Origin: Acanthamoeba sp. SK_2022b
Taxonomy: Eukaryota > Discosea > Longamoebia > Acanthamoebidae
Assembly (NCBI GenBank): GCA_027943245.1
Contig: JANDJZ010000683.1
Span: 1 to 20,010 of the forward strand
DNA: 20,010 bases
Direction: 5' to 3'
The notes below the pieces were generated by a model. It saw nothing but the letters and a program-made list of their open reading frames with translations, was not told the origin of the DNA and made no database searches. The translations under genes were made by a program, and so were the position numbers. Positions 5,951 to 16,001 of the stretch are shown here, in pieces. Every line of letters begins with the position of its first letter. The first letter of the stretch is position 1.

Positions 5951-8204
5951 ATGGAGGCTTCCACCACATCTTCATCATTTGGCGACAATATCGCAGCGTG
6001 GTCCATGGATAACACGGTCGGATGGTTGCTGGACTTGCCAGGCCGTCTGCAGCATCGCGAGGCCCTAATGATTCATCTGGTCCAGAACGATTTCGACGGC
6101 ACCAAGCTCGTGCAGCTCTTCCGTACATGGCAATGGGACTGGGAGCGCGCTCGTGCAACGTCCGGCGGCGGCGGCGGCGAGGGCGTGCAGCTTGTGGTGA
6201 AGGGGAGACCACGTGACCTCGTCTTCAACGAAGCCGACAGCGCCCAGCTTTACGACGAGACCATTCGCTTGTGCGGGTATATCCCCCCCCCCATTTTGTG
6301 CTTCCCCGCATCTCTTGTCGCTTGTCGCGCCCACCTGGTGTGCTTGGTTGCTGCGCCGTTGGCTCGATTGGCGCTCAGGCTGGACCCGGGCATCGTGGCC
6401 GAACGGGAGCTCGACGAAGCCAGGAAAAGGAAGCGAATGGTGGAGGAGGAGAGTGCGGGTAAGGAAGAAGCCAAAGGAGAACAGGCAAAGAAGCAGCACC
6501 ACGATCACAAGAGCAAGGATAGGATGATCATCATCGAAGACGACGACGACGACGACAGCGGCGGTGGCAATCACAACAGCGCAGTGGGCGACAGCTACAA
6601 CGACAACAGCGGCGGCCGGAAGGACTCGTCCGTGGTAGACCTCACCACTGAGTACGACGCGGCCGCCGTCGGCGAAAAGGAGAGGGACCAGGAAGAACAA
6701 AAGCGCAACCGGGAGCAGCAGGGGACGGGCGAGGGCGAAGAGAAGAGCCTGCGCGACATCCTCGCGGAGATGGAGCTGGCCGAGCGCCGGAAGCGAGAGG
6801 AGGAGGAGCAGAGCACGCTGGCGATGATCCGCATGATCGAGGAGGAGGAGCGCCAGGCAGCCGAGCAGAGGCGGCTCCAGCGCGAGAGGGAGGACGAGGA
6901 GCGGGCCAAGGAGTTTGCGCGGCGTATGCTCGAGGAGGAGAGCACCAGGGCGCGTGAGGAGAAGCAGCGGCAGGAGGAGGACACCAAGAAGATGATCGAA
7001 GACATGCTGCGTCTCGAGGCTGAGGAGGAGCTTAAGAAGAAGCTCGCCGACGAGGAGACCTCCGCCCAGATCGCCAAGGAGCTTCAGGCCAAGGAGGAAG
7101 AACTCAAGGAGGGTAAATGCAAATACACGCGCGCCTCACTCGCTATCTTTGTTCTCTCTCTCTCTCTCTCTCTCTCGTTCTCCAAGTTGGCTCGCCGCTC
7201 ACCGCTCACTCTTTCTGTTGTGTATTCTATGCCTAGCGCACTGCGAGATATGCATGGACGATTTCGACCCGATGGACAAGTTCATCATGGGCGAATGCGG
7301 GCACTACTTCTGTCGCGACTGCGCGCTCGAGTACTTCAAGACTTCGCTCAACGAGTTCCCGATCAAGGTAAAACCGCCCTTGTGCGGCTCTTCTCTCTGT
7401 CGGGGAAGGGAGCTCCCGCCCATTTGCTTGCACGAATGGTTTATACCCGCGCAATGGCGGCTGCGTCGGAGCTAACGAAGTCTGGCGGGAACAGTGTCCC
7501 CACTGCGGCGAAGCGGTGAGCGACGACGCGCTGGAGCTCATTCTGCCGGCGGACCTCTTCAAAAAGTACGAAAAGTTCCGGTTCGAGCGCGCGCTACAGA
7601 GCGACAAGGACTTTTGCCGTTGCCTCACTCCCGACTGCGAAAACGGTGTCATCATCGCCCGAGACGCGGGTCTGCCAGGTGCCAACGTGCTCCTCACTTT
7701 AGTTTTCATGCATGCATCGGAGGAGTTAGTTTTGCTTCTTAGCAGCAGGGGATAACCTAACTTTGTACAACCCAACCACACAGACAAGGTGTGGCAGTGG
7801 AAGTGCGACGTGTGTACCAAGAAGTACTGCCTCAAGTGCAACGATGACACGCACGAATCTTCGTGCGAAGCCTACCAGCAGTGGAAGAAGGAGAACGGCC
7901 TGGCCGACGACAAATTCCAGGAGTTGGTCGACACCGGGGTGCTCAAGCTCTGCCCGCACTGCAACATCAGGACACAGAAAACTGAAGGTGTGATCCCCCC
8001 CCTCCCTCAAACTTCCCTTTAGTACCACGTGCGCGCGTCTCTGCGCACAGATATGGTGGGCGAGGGACTTACTTGTGGGTGTGCGGGTGGTGCTGTCGCG
8101 AAGGCTGCAACTACATGACGTGCCTTCAGTGCAAGAAGCCGTGGTGCTGGCAGTGCGGTCTCACACACGCCGCCTGTCCCGGCGGGCACAACTCCCACAA
8201 GTGA
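5951..8204 (+). CDS. RBR E3 ubiquitin ligase with SAM-like N-terminus and coiled coil (6 exons)
   Basis: Exons 5951-6276, 6379-7112, 7237-7367, 7495-7678, 7784-7987 and 8104-8204 give about 559 residues in phase. Residues 15-60 resemble a SAM domain (WSMDNTVGWLLDL, then DFDGTKLVQLF). Residues about 110-350 are Glu/Lys/Arg-rich coiled coil with an Asp run. RING1 is HCEICMDDFD, GECGHYFCRDCAL and CPHCGEA, its last pair restored by splicing 7368-7494. IBR is CRCLTPDCENG to WKCDVCTKKYCLKC and THESSC. RING2 is CPHCNIRTQKTEG joined to CNYMTCLQCKKPWCWQC, where the first Cys after the splice is the expected catalytic residue. It transfers ubiquitin from E2 to substrates. The last intron (7988-8103) uses an AAG acceptor. 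A textbook donor at 8201 and acceptor at 8313 could replace the TGA with a 38-residue tail ending at 8431. Confidence 0.82.
7152..7176. repeat. (TC)n microsatellite in RBR intron 2
   Basis: About 12 TC units lie within the intron 7113-7236, forming an extended pyrimidine tract well upstream of the CCTAG acceptor. Confidence 0.85.
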
Positions 8205-8409
8205 GCACCGACCACCACGAAGGAGCGAACAATACGTTGTTCTCTCGCTTGTGTGCCGTGACGTCAAGGAAAGGACAAAATCCGTCGGTTTTCTCTTTTT
8301 TTTTTCCCGCCAGAAGCGGCGCTCTGGTTCGAACGGCCCAGAAGGAGGATCTGTGGGCTTGGTCTTGCGGGCCGTCGCAACCCGCAGGCGGTGCAGAGGC
8401 GTTTTCGCG

Positions 8410-8919
8410 ATGGGGAATGCGATGGACATAGAACAGGGTGGCGGGACAGAGCGACCCGTGCGGAGAGGAGCGGACACTGATGAAACACGAAACCTCGACA
8501 ACAAGGGCATCTACGAGATGAACAGCACAAAACTTAAGAAGCAGGATGATCTTCTTGAAATGATTGGACACACGGCAGACAGATTGAACGAGATAGGACA
8601 GGCGATTGGGCGAGAAGTGCACGAGCAGACGCCATTAATTGGAAAACTGGCAGGAGGGGTAGATTCGGGCACTGATCGTATCAGCAAGGCCACACGACAA
8701 GTGAAAGCACAGAGCGACGCTGGCGCTACCCCCTGGTGTCTGTGGTACTGTGACTGACCCTCTCTTCCTCTTTTCCTTTTTCTTTTTTTGTTGTGCATTC
8801 TTTAATCGTGTGGGTCGTGTGTCCATGGTCTTGTGGCGTGATGTCGTGTTGTCAGGTATACGATAATGGTCCTCTTTTTGACGCTTCTGGTGGTGATCTT
8901 TTTCGCTATGCTGTTCTGA
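8410..8919 (+). CDS. Qc-type SNARE, membrane fusion protein (2 exons)
   Basis: Exons 8410-8735 and 8856-8919 give about 129 residues. The SNARE motif covers roughly residues 42-95: KKQDDLLEMIGHTADRLNEI with heptad spacing, the central zero-layer Gln in REVHEQTPLIGKL, then VDSGTDRISKATRQV. The second exon, joined through a split Trp codon, supplies the C-terminal membrane anchor (YTIMVLFLTLLVVIFFAMLF) that ends at the stop. Without that splice the protein would lack an anchor and stop at an unrelated sequence. Closest family resemblance is to Qc-SNAREs such as syntaxin 8 or plant SYP7, which act in endosomal or secretory vesicle fusion. The N-terminal region is short, so an upstream exon may be missed. 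The start lies 205 bases after the RBR stop. Confidence 0.8.
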
Positions 8920-9505
8920 GAGAGCAAACGCATGGCCCCGCGGGGTGCTTCGGCTATATCCCTCACAATAGCTGTATACATGTACATGTCAACATCGCTT
9001 TTTATACAGCTTTTTGTACCTCAGCAGTACGCCCGGGCCATCAAGCTTAGATGCACTTGCCCGATCGTCTCGGCCACTTCGTGGACGCTTCGCTCTCGGA
9101 GGCGGACAAAGGGTGGTGGACTGCCGCGGCAGCGTATCGCCGGTGCCTTCGGGCACCCGTTCAGCTTTGCAGCCTTCAGCACACCCCAGTGGCGCGCGTA
9201 CTCCGGGCCGTCTGGTTGCATACGGCTCGCTCTTCCGAAAAGGTCGTCTGCTCTGGGTAAAGAGCCGGCTGTGGCTTCCGTAGGCTGGATTCGTCAGGAG
9301 CGCTTGAGTAGTGGGGCGCAGTGTGGCGTCCCACAGCCACCGCGCCCGTTAACATTTGTGGCCAGTCGCGGCTTTTGCCGGTATGTCGGGTGGCGTCGGC
9401 AAATACAAAAACGAAAGCGATATTATTACGGCTCTGCATTCACTCGGTGTTGAGGCAAGCTTCGTTCTTGTGGTGTGCACACCCGGCAGTAAGCGAGAGA
9501 CGCAT
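8920..9505. other. 586-base intergenic/5' region of the cyclase gene
   Basis: Between the SNARE stop and the chosen cyclase ATG. Open frames are present on both strands in the GC-rich part (9010-9380), but none shows a recognisable domain or membrane segment. The frame of the cyclase stays open upstream to ATG 9383 (MSGGVGKYKNES) and ATG 9356, so part of this stretch could be an N-terminal extension or a 5' untranslated region. No core promoter element was identified with confidence. Confidence 0.4.
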
Positions 9506-12500
9506 ATGGAAGGATTCGAAAGCGGGAAGGAGGCTACTGATTTGCGCCGGTGGAAGCTGAAGGTGGACGAGGGCCGTCAGGTGTGGCACTACATCGACGG
9601 TGACGAGCCCGTTCAACAGTCACTCACCGACAAATACGCCCTCGGTCTCCTCACTGTACTCTACCTCCCCTTTCATCCTTCACTTCCCGACCCCCGGGGA
9701 AACCACTTCACAATAATCTCATCTACGAACTACGGCGAAAGAATTGTCACACAAACGAGATATTTCTTCATACTTCTTGCACCACATACATGCCTATATG
9801 GATAAGGCTCACAGGCAGCTGCGTGGGTGTTGGGCATGTAGGACGAGGATGTGCCACCCACGGAGCCCGCGGGCTCGCCCCTCGAAGCCGCGGAGAAGGC
9901 GGTTGCCTTTTACCAGCAGATCCAAAGCGAAGACGGCCACTGGGCCATGGACTATGGTGGCCCCATGTTCCTCATGCCCGGTACGGCGTGCCGCTGTGCA
10001 GTCTCTCCTCGCGCCCTGTGGCATGCGTCGCAACGTGTTAATTTTTATTATTATTATTATTTTGTATTCACATTTCGGTGGTCAGGGCTGCTGATCGCGT
10101 GCCACGTGACCGGCGTCGAGCTGCCGCGTCCGGTGCAGATCGAGATGGTGCGCTACCTCACCAACCGACAGAATGCCGACGGCGGTTGGGGCCTGTACGT
10201 GTTCCCTTCTACCTCCCAAGGGCAACTCGTGGGCTGCGTTCCCCGTTTCGTTTACCGACTGTCCGTTGCGTGTGGTGGTGGCGCACGCACGCACAATACA
10301 GGCACATCGAGAGCCCGTCGACGATCTTTGGTACGGGCATGAACTACACGGCCATGCGCCTGCTGGGCGTGCCCATGGAGGACGACCGCATGAAGCGGGC
10401 CCGAGAGTTCCTGGCCGCCAACGACGGCTGCAAGGGCATCCCCTCGTGGGTGCGCGCTGCCTCTCCCTTCACATTCCGGAAAAGTGGCCGCGTGGCTGAC
10501 CGTCCGACCGGTGCTTGTGCGTGCATTGTGTGCAGGGCAAGTTTTGGCTGGCGGTCATGGGCGTCTACGATTGGGAGGGTCTTCACCCGATTCCGCCCGA
10601 GCTGTGGCTGCTTCCCTACATGCTCCCCATCCATCCGGGTCGCTGGTGGTGCCATTGCCGCATGGTGTACCTGCCCATGGGCTACGTCTACGGTCGCCGC
10701 ATCACCGCCCCCGAGAGCCCCCTCGTGCTCTCCCTGAGGAAGGTTAACACTTAGCCCTCGCCCCCCACCTCCTAAACCCTGAGGCATCCATCCCGCGCTC
10801 ACTCTGAGACTCTTTCCCTGTCTCCTCTCCCCGTCACAACCTATCCGAATGCAGGAGCTGTACCCCAACGACGACTACGCCCAGATCAAATGGAGCTCGA
10901 TTCGTTCCTACGTGTGCCCCCTCGACCTCTACTACCCGCATTCGACGCTGCTCGAATGTCTCTACGGTAACGCTCTCCTCTCTCCCCCCCCCAATCTCCT
11001 CTTCAATTCACAAGGGTTGGTTTTCGAATCATCATGATGCAGTTATCCTGGATAACTACGAGAAGGTCCATAGCTCGTGGCTGAGGGAAAAGTCCGTGCT
11101 GCTCACTGCGGAGCACGTCGCGGCCGAGGACAAGTTCACCGACTGGGTGTGCATCGGACCGGTACGATTCGCTCGATGAGCGCACCTCTCCTCCCCCAAT
11201 CTCTCGCTTTCATAGGGCGACCAGCGTGGCCCTGTGCTCACATAGTGTCTATCGCGCGTTTGCAGGTCAACAAGACCATCAACATGCTGTGCTCGTGGCA
11301 CGCCCAGGGCAAGGACTCCAAGGAGTTCCAGAGGCACGTCGACCGCGTGCCCGACTACCTGTGGCTGGCCGAGGACGGCATGAAGATGCAGGTACCTCTC
11401 CTCCCCAATCTTTGGTGACACAAGACGCTTGGCCGACATCGTACGTGCGGTCGCGGTCGCGGTCGGGCAGGGTTACAATGGTAGCCAGCTTTGGGACACG
11501 GCTTTCTCGGTGCAGGCCATCGTTGAGACCGGGCTGGGCGAGCAGTTCAAGGAGTGCCTGCAGAAGGCCTACTCCTACATCGATATCACGCAGGTGACGT
11601 GCAATCAGTGCTGCTCGCTGCAGATGTGTCATACAATCAGGTGTTGATCTCATCATCACCATCATCACCGTCATCTCTCTCTCTCTCTCTCTCTCCGCGT
11701 TGGTGGGCACACGTGCAGGTACGCGAGGATGTCGAGCAGATGGAGTATTTCTACCGCCACATCAGCAAGGGCGCCTGGCCCTTCTCCACTCGTCACCACG
11801 GCTGGCCCATCTCCGGTACGGGAGACCTCATGCGCACACGCGCACCGCACATGTTATCGAGCTTTGTCATGAGAGTTCACTCACGCGCCAACGGCCAACC
11901 GTAGACTGCACCGCCGAGGGCCTCAAGGCTTCGCTCCTCCTGAAGCAGTTCAGGTGCTGAGAGATGGCGTGGTGTGAGCTTCCTGCGGGTCGGGGGCGTT
12001 TTTTCCTGATTTCTTACGCCCCCCCCCGTGCATGTGCGCAGCTGGGTGACTCCGTTCGAGGACCAGCGCTACTTCGACGCCGTGAACGTGATCCTCTCCC
12101 TCCAGAACAGCGATGGTGGATGGGCCACCTATGAACTCCAGCGCGGCCCCGCCATCCTCGAGTACATCAATCCTGCCGAGGTGTTTGGTATGGGCTTCCC
12201 CCCTTTCCTTTGGTCTTCGCAGGCTTTGGGTCGCCTTTTCCCGTGGCCTGACGCGAAGCATCGGTGCAGATGCGATCATGGTCGACTACCCCTACGTGGA
12301 ATGCACGTCGGCGTGCGTGCAGGCCCTCACCATGTTTGCCAAGCACTACCCGCGGCACCGTGCTGCCGAGATCACGTACCGCCCTAGACCCGTCTTTGGA
12401 AGCTTCCCGTTCGGGGCGCGTTCACACCACTCACTAACCCCTCATACTCTACTACCGCACAGCACCGCGGTGCAGAAGGCCGTCGAGTTGATTAAGAGCA

Positions 12501-13199
12501 AGCAGCGTCGTGATGGCAGCTGGTACACACACCGTCCACCTTGTCCGCTAAACGCAGGTCGCGCCTCATCAGTTCACTCTTTTTTGGCGCACAGGTACGG
12601 CAGCTGGGGCGTGTGCTTCACCTACGGCACGTGGTTCGGTGTGGAGGGCCTCATGGCGGCCGGCGAGCCCGCCGACAGTCCCTACATCCAGCGGGCGTGC
12701 CAGTTCCTTCTCTCCAAGCAGAACCACGAGGGCGGCTGGGGCGAGACCTTCGAGGCACGTCCTCTGTGGGAAAGTTATGACGATACATATTCCTCTCACA
12801 CGCGTGTCGGTTCTCTCCCTATGTAGTCGTGCTCGACCAAGCAGTACGTGCAGAACGAGGAGACGCAGGTGGTCAACACGGCCTGGGCGGTGCTCACCCT
12901 GCTCAAGGCGCAGTGGCCCGACCGGAGGCCCGTGGATAGGGCGGTGCAGGTGCTGATGAAGCGGCAGCTGCCCAACGGCAACTGGCCCCAGGAAGACATC
13001 AAGGGCGTGTTCAATGCCAACTGCGCCATCAGCTACACCGCCTACAAGAACATCTTCCCCATTTGGGCCCTCGGTGCGCGTTTCCTTTTCCCCCAATGCG
13101 ATGGCGGGTCTTCTTGTATCGTCGTTGCTCACGCTCCGCTCGTGTGCAGGCCTGTACGAGCACACCCAGCCCCAGGGTCAGAAGTCGGCCAAGCTCTGA
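9506..13199 (+). CDS. CAS1: oxidosqualene cyclase, cycloartenol synthase type (17 exons)
   Basis: Seventeen exons (9506-9655, 9842-9980, 10086-10194, 10302-10449, 10536-10742, 10855-10966, 11043-11161, 11266-11391, 11471-11593, 11719-11815, 11905-11953, 12042-12187, 12270-12375, 12463-12522, 12595-12754, 12827-13073, 13150-13199) sum to 2148 nt, 715 residues, slightly short of the usual 730-760. The enzyme folds 2,3-oxidosqualene into the first sterol ring system on the ER membrane. QW repeats are clear ([36 protein letters not shown]). The catalytic acid is in DCTAEGLKA, restored by splicing at 11815/11905. Tyr in [10 protein letters not shown] and His plus Ile in HGWPISDCTAE are the residues that distinguish cycloartenol from lanosterol synthases. 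Intron 15 is GC-AG. The N-terminus and first intron (9656-9841) are least certain. It is convergent with ADAT1, 73 bases away. Confidence 0.92.
10043..10062. repeat. (TTA)n microsatellite in cyclase intron 2
   Basis: About six ATT/TTA units lie in the intron 9981-10085 of the cyclase gene, in otherwise GC-rich sequence. Confidence 0.75.
11674..11695. repeat. (TC)n microsatellite in cyclase intron 9
   Basis: About 11 TC units follow a short ATC-rich run in the intron 11594-11718 and extend its pyrimidine tract. Confidence 0.8.
12755..12826 (+). other. GC-AG intron of the cyclase gene
   Basis: Exon 15 must end after GGWGETFE and exon 16 must begin SCSTKQ to keep the reading frame and match the family. 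The donor at that point is GAG|GCACGT and the acceptor is TATGTAG. The nearest GT, four bases on, would shift the frame. This is therefore a GC-AG intron, while the other modelled introns of this gene are GT-AG. Confidence 0.7.
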
Positions 13200-13272
13200 A
13201 GAGGAGAATCATGATTCCCTTCCCCCCTTCTGTTTACTTGTTGTTTGAGTTAAAAATAGAGGAGACGACTAG

Positions 13273-14575
13273 TCATGGCTGAGACGAGCTCGTCGCCGGT
13301 GTTGGCTTTGGCCCTGGCGATTCCCGGGGACGATGCGGCGACGCAAACGACTCCCATTGGAGATCGTTGACAATCCAGCCCTGGAAGGAAGGGAGGGCCA
13401 GCAGCAGCGCTCGCGCCGCGCCGTACGCCGAGGCGGCGTGCTTGCAGGCGTGGTATGTCGCCGCGGCTCCGTTTCCCTTGCTGGCTTCCTCCTCCTCAGC
13501 TAGGATCAGCCTTGTGTGCCACAATCGACATGTCGGTCACGTAAATGAGGGGTAAGCCGCTGAGAGCGCAGAGTGGAGGGGGGAGGGAAAACTCACGCAG
13601 CTAGGCCTGCGGGCAGCTCCGCGGATGGCAGGCGCAGCGCGACCGACCAAAAGTGGGCGAACAGCGCGCACTTGCACAGTCGGGACCTGGCAGAGAGAGA
13701 GAATAGTGGCCCAAGATGAGAGACAGACAACTGGTTGAATACAGTTCACGCACGCACGCACACCTGACTTTGGGATTGTCCCAATTCTTCTTGTTGGCGC
13801 CCTGCTTCTTACCAAGGGTGGCCAGCACCACCTCGCTGTCGTCTTCATCCCCGTGGCTCCAGTTGACCGCTACGGTGGTGACGGTTGAATACCGTTAGGA
13901 GCCCTCCCCCAAGTGCGGGCCCCCCTGGTGTGCGTACATGTGGGGGATGACTGCAGACCATCGCCGGCCGCCTTCATGACGTGAGATCTGCTGAACTCGA
14001 ACGTCGTGGCAGCTTTCCGTATGGCGGGCTCGTGGAATCGGTATGCTGAAGGAAGTCTGCCGCTTCCTCCTGACAGCATCCACGCACACCACATTCTACT
14101 CAGCCTCTCTTTGTCGCACTCTCTCTCTCTCTCTTCCCCCCATTCACTATCGCCGATGACAACGATGACGACTCGAGCTATGGCGCATACCGGTTTCTGG
14201 TCGATAAGAAGGGGCCAGGCGGCCAAAGAGTCCCCGGCGGAGGGCGGTGAGGTCAAAGTGCTCGCCCACGCTGAACGAAGCAAAGTAGACTGGCTCGATG
14301 AAATGCGACAGCAGCGCCCCCTGCACACCCAGCACGTTCCACCGGGCTATCTTGTCGCTGCCCCTCCCCCCCCAAGCCCCACCCGCCACGTTGGATGAGA
14401 ACGCCTTCACTCTTGCTCCGCATCTCACGGCACCATCACTCGTCGCTAGCTGCCAACGGCGGGGCGCGATAGGTACCTGCAGGACATGGAAAGCGTGGGT
14501 TCGCCACGGCCGGGTTTGGTGCGCAGGGCGCCCGTTCCCAGAGATCGATGAGGCGCCTCTCCCTGTGCGCATGCG

Positions 14576-14637
<62 letters not shown>

Positions 14638-15779
14638 CACGATCAGCTGACTGGTCAACAATCCTCACACGCTCGTGCCTACCTCCAAGTTCGTGCGAAA
14701 GACGGGCTTGGCTCCAGTTCGCTGGATGCGCGTGGATGTGTCGGCCGCAAGCGCCACAGCGGGCGACGGGACGTGGCCGGTATCTGCTTGTTCGCCGTCT
14801 CCGTCGCTTGTGCCAACATCCGGGCGGAGCTCCTCCTTTGCTTCGTTGACCACCTCCCGCTTTGTCCTCTTGTGCGGCACTGGCTCCGTGCTTGCGTCCT
14901 TGTCCCCCTCCCTTTCTCGCTTCTGTCCGCTGGCCGCCAAAATGCCGGACGACGAGCCAGTCGACGGGGAAGCCGATGGCGATGACGATGAAACGAGAAC
15001 TTCCTCGCTGGCGAGGGAGAGGGACGCGTCGCCGCCTGAGATTGGCAGCAAAGAGAAGAGAAATGAATATTAAAATAATAATAATAATAATAATAATATA
15101 GAGAATCCGAGTAGGAGGGGCGTACAGGGCGCGTGGCTGATGTACATGTGGAAAGTGATGTGCGGCGCCACGCGGGCGGGGAGCAGCGGCATCCCGACGC
15201 TCTCGCCATCGAGCCGTCCTTGGTCGGCAGCTGTGGCCCGTTGGAATATGCTCCGCTGTTCTCCTGCCACGAACTTGCCCAGCTCGCGCCACAGGAATCT
15301 GTGCTGGTGGTAGGTATGTTATGGCAGAGCCTCGCAACAAACAGGGCCGCGCCAGACCCTACACTCATAACTCATAACTCAGGACTGACCTCACGAAAGC
15401 TCGCCGGGCGATGATCTCAGCGTGCGTATCATTGATGACGTCGCCTTGGCCGCTCATCTTGCTGGGCGAACTGCACTTGTTCCCTTGAAGGGCGTGCACA
15501 CCCGTTATTTCCCGGGCGTGATGGGGGGGGGGGTAGTGGTGGTACCAGTGCCAAGCGCCACAACTGTGTCGCCCTCGCCGTGTCCGCGCATCACCACCCC
15601 TGCAAGGACGGTCCTGCCCCCCCAAACACAGATAAGCTTGCGCCGGGGGGTGGGCAGAGTAGGGTAGTGTGGTGCTACCATTGGCGTTGTGTGGGTTTGC
15701 CACGTTTGGGTAGGCGGGCGAACTGCTGGATTACGGCAAGCGCCACCGCATCTCCATCTTGTGTGGTCGGTGGCTCCAT
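13273..15779 (-). CDS. ADAT1: tRNA-specific adenosine deaminase 1 (11 exons)
   Basis: Exons, in gene order: 15779-15679, 15613-15546, 15483-15390, 15298-15126, 15035-14683, 14562-14477, 14357-14191, 14069-13938, 13869-13764, 13686-13597, 13510-13273. They sum to 1608 nt, 535 residues. ADAT1/Tad1 deaminates A37 of tRNA-Ala to inosine. The N-terminus ([23 protein letters not shown]) is family-typical. The zinc and catalytic residues are HAE in [15 protein letters not shown], the Cys of APCGDASLSL and the Cys of [25 protein letters not shown] precedes the last. A Ser/Lys/Asp-rich insert of about 90 residues with a basic KRTKREV lies between the second and third motifs, common in this family. The C-terminus has [22 protein letters not shown] and [12 protein letters not shown]. 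The final intron (13511-13596) uses an AAG acceptor chosen to keep frame. Confidence 0.9.
14579..14635. repeat. (GT)n microsatellite in ADAT1 intron 5
   Basis: An uninterrupted run of about 28 GT units (CA on the gene strand) lies in the intron 14563-14682. It is 14 bases from the exon 6 acceptor (GCGCACAG) and so forms almost the whole 3' part of the intron. Confidence 0.95.
15071..15098. repeat. (TAA)n microsatellite in ADAT1 intron 4
   Basis: About nine TAA/AAT units lie in the intron 15036-15125, within otherwise GC-rich sequence. Confidence 0.85.
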
Positions 15780-16001
15780 CTTGGGCACGATTTAATAATT
15801 AAATAATTACAAAAAATAGACACACGACTTGTTGCTTCAGGCCACAACGCCGGGCACGTGAGCGAGAGCCTCATGGTACAATCCGCCTCCCTTAAAGCAT
15901 AAGACGTGTCGCAGACATATTTGATCGAAGAGCTCTTGTCAGCACGACGCGACGTTGTTCCAGCATGGTCACCTGCGAGTAAAGTGCATCGACATCCCAC
16001 T
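15780..16001. other. intergenic region upstream of ADAT1, downstream of the P450
   Basis: A 222-base spacer between two minus-strand genes. The part next to ADAT1 (15790-15820) is an AT-rich TTTAATAATTAAATAATTAC block that could be its core promoter. The rest is the 3' region of the P450 gene. No ORF is supported. Confidence 0.45.

Noticed and set aside
6065..6700. 211-residue Val/Ala-rich minus-strand ORF
   Set aside because: Antisense of the SAM-like and Asp-rich exons; valine runs mirror GAC repeats, and no plausible domain is seen.
6595..7077. 160-residue Ser-rich minus-strand ORF
   Set aside because: It is the antisense shadow of the Glu/Arg-rich coiled coil of the RBR gene; serine runs come from reversed GAG/CGG codons.
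8326..8334. GGTTCGAAC, resembling a tRNA T-loop
   Set aside because: Flanks do not form a T-stem, D-arm or acceptor stem, so no tRNA gene is supported.
12376..12462. Uninterrupted ORF across a cyclase intron (12113-12826)
   Set aside because: The intervening residues break the family alignment, and GTACCG...CGCACAG splice signals restore it in phase.
14147..15340. 397-residue minus-strand ORF with Thr-His repeats
   Set aside because: It is ADAT1 introns and exons read through in shifted frames; the (CA)n intron gives the TH run, and only its last 55 or so residues coincide with true exon 7.
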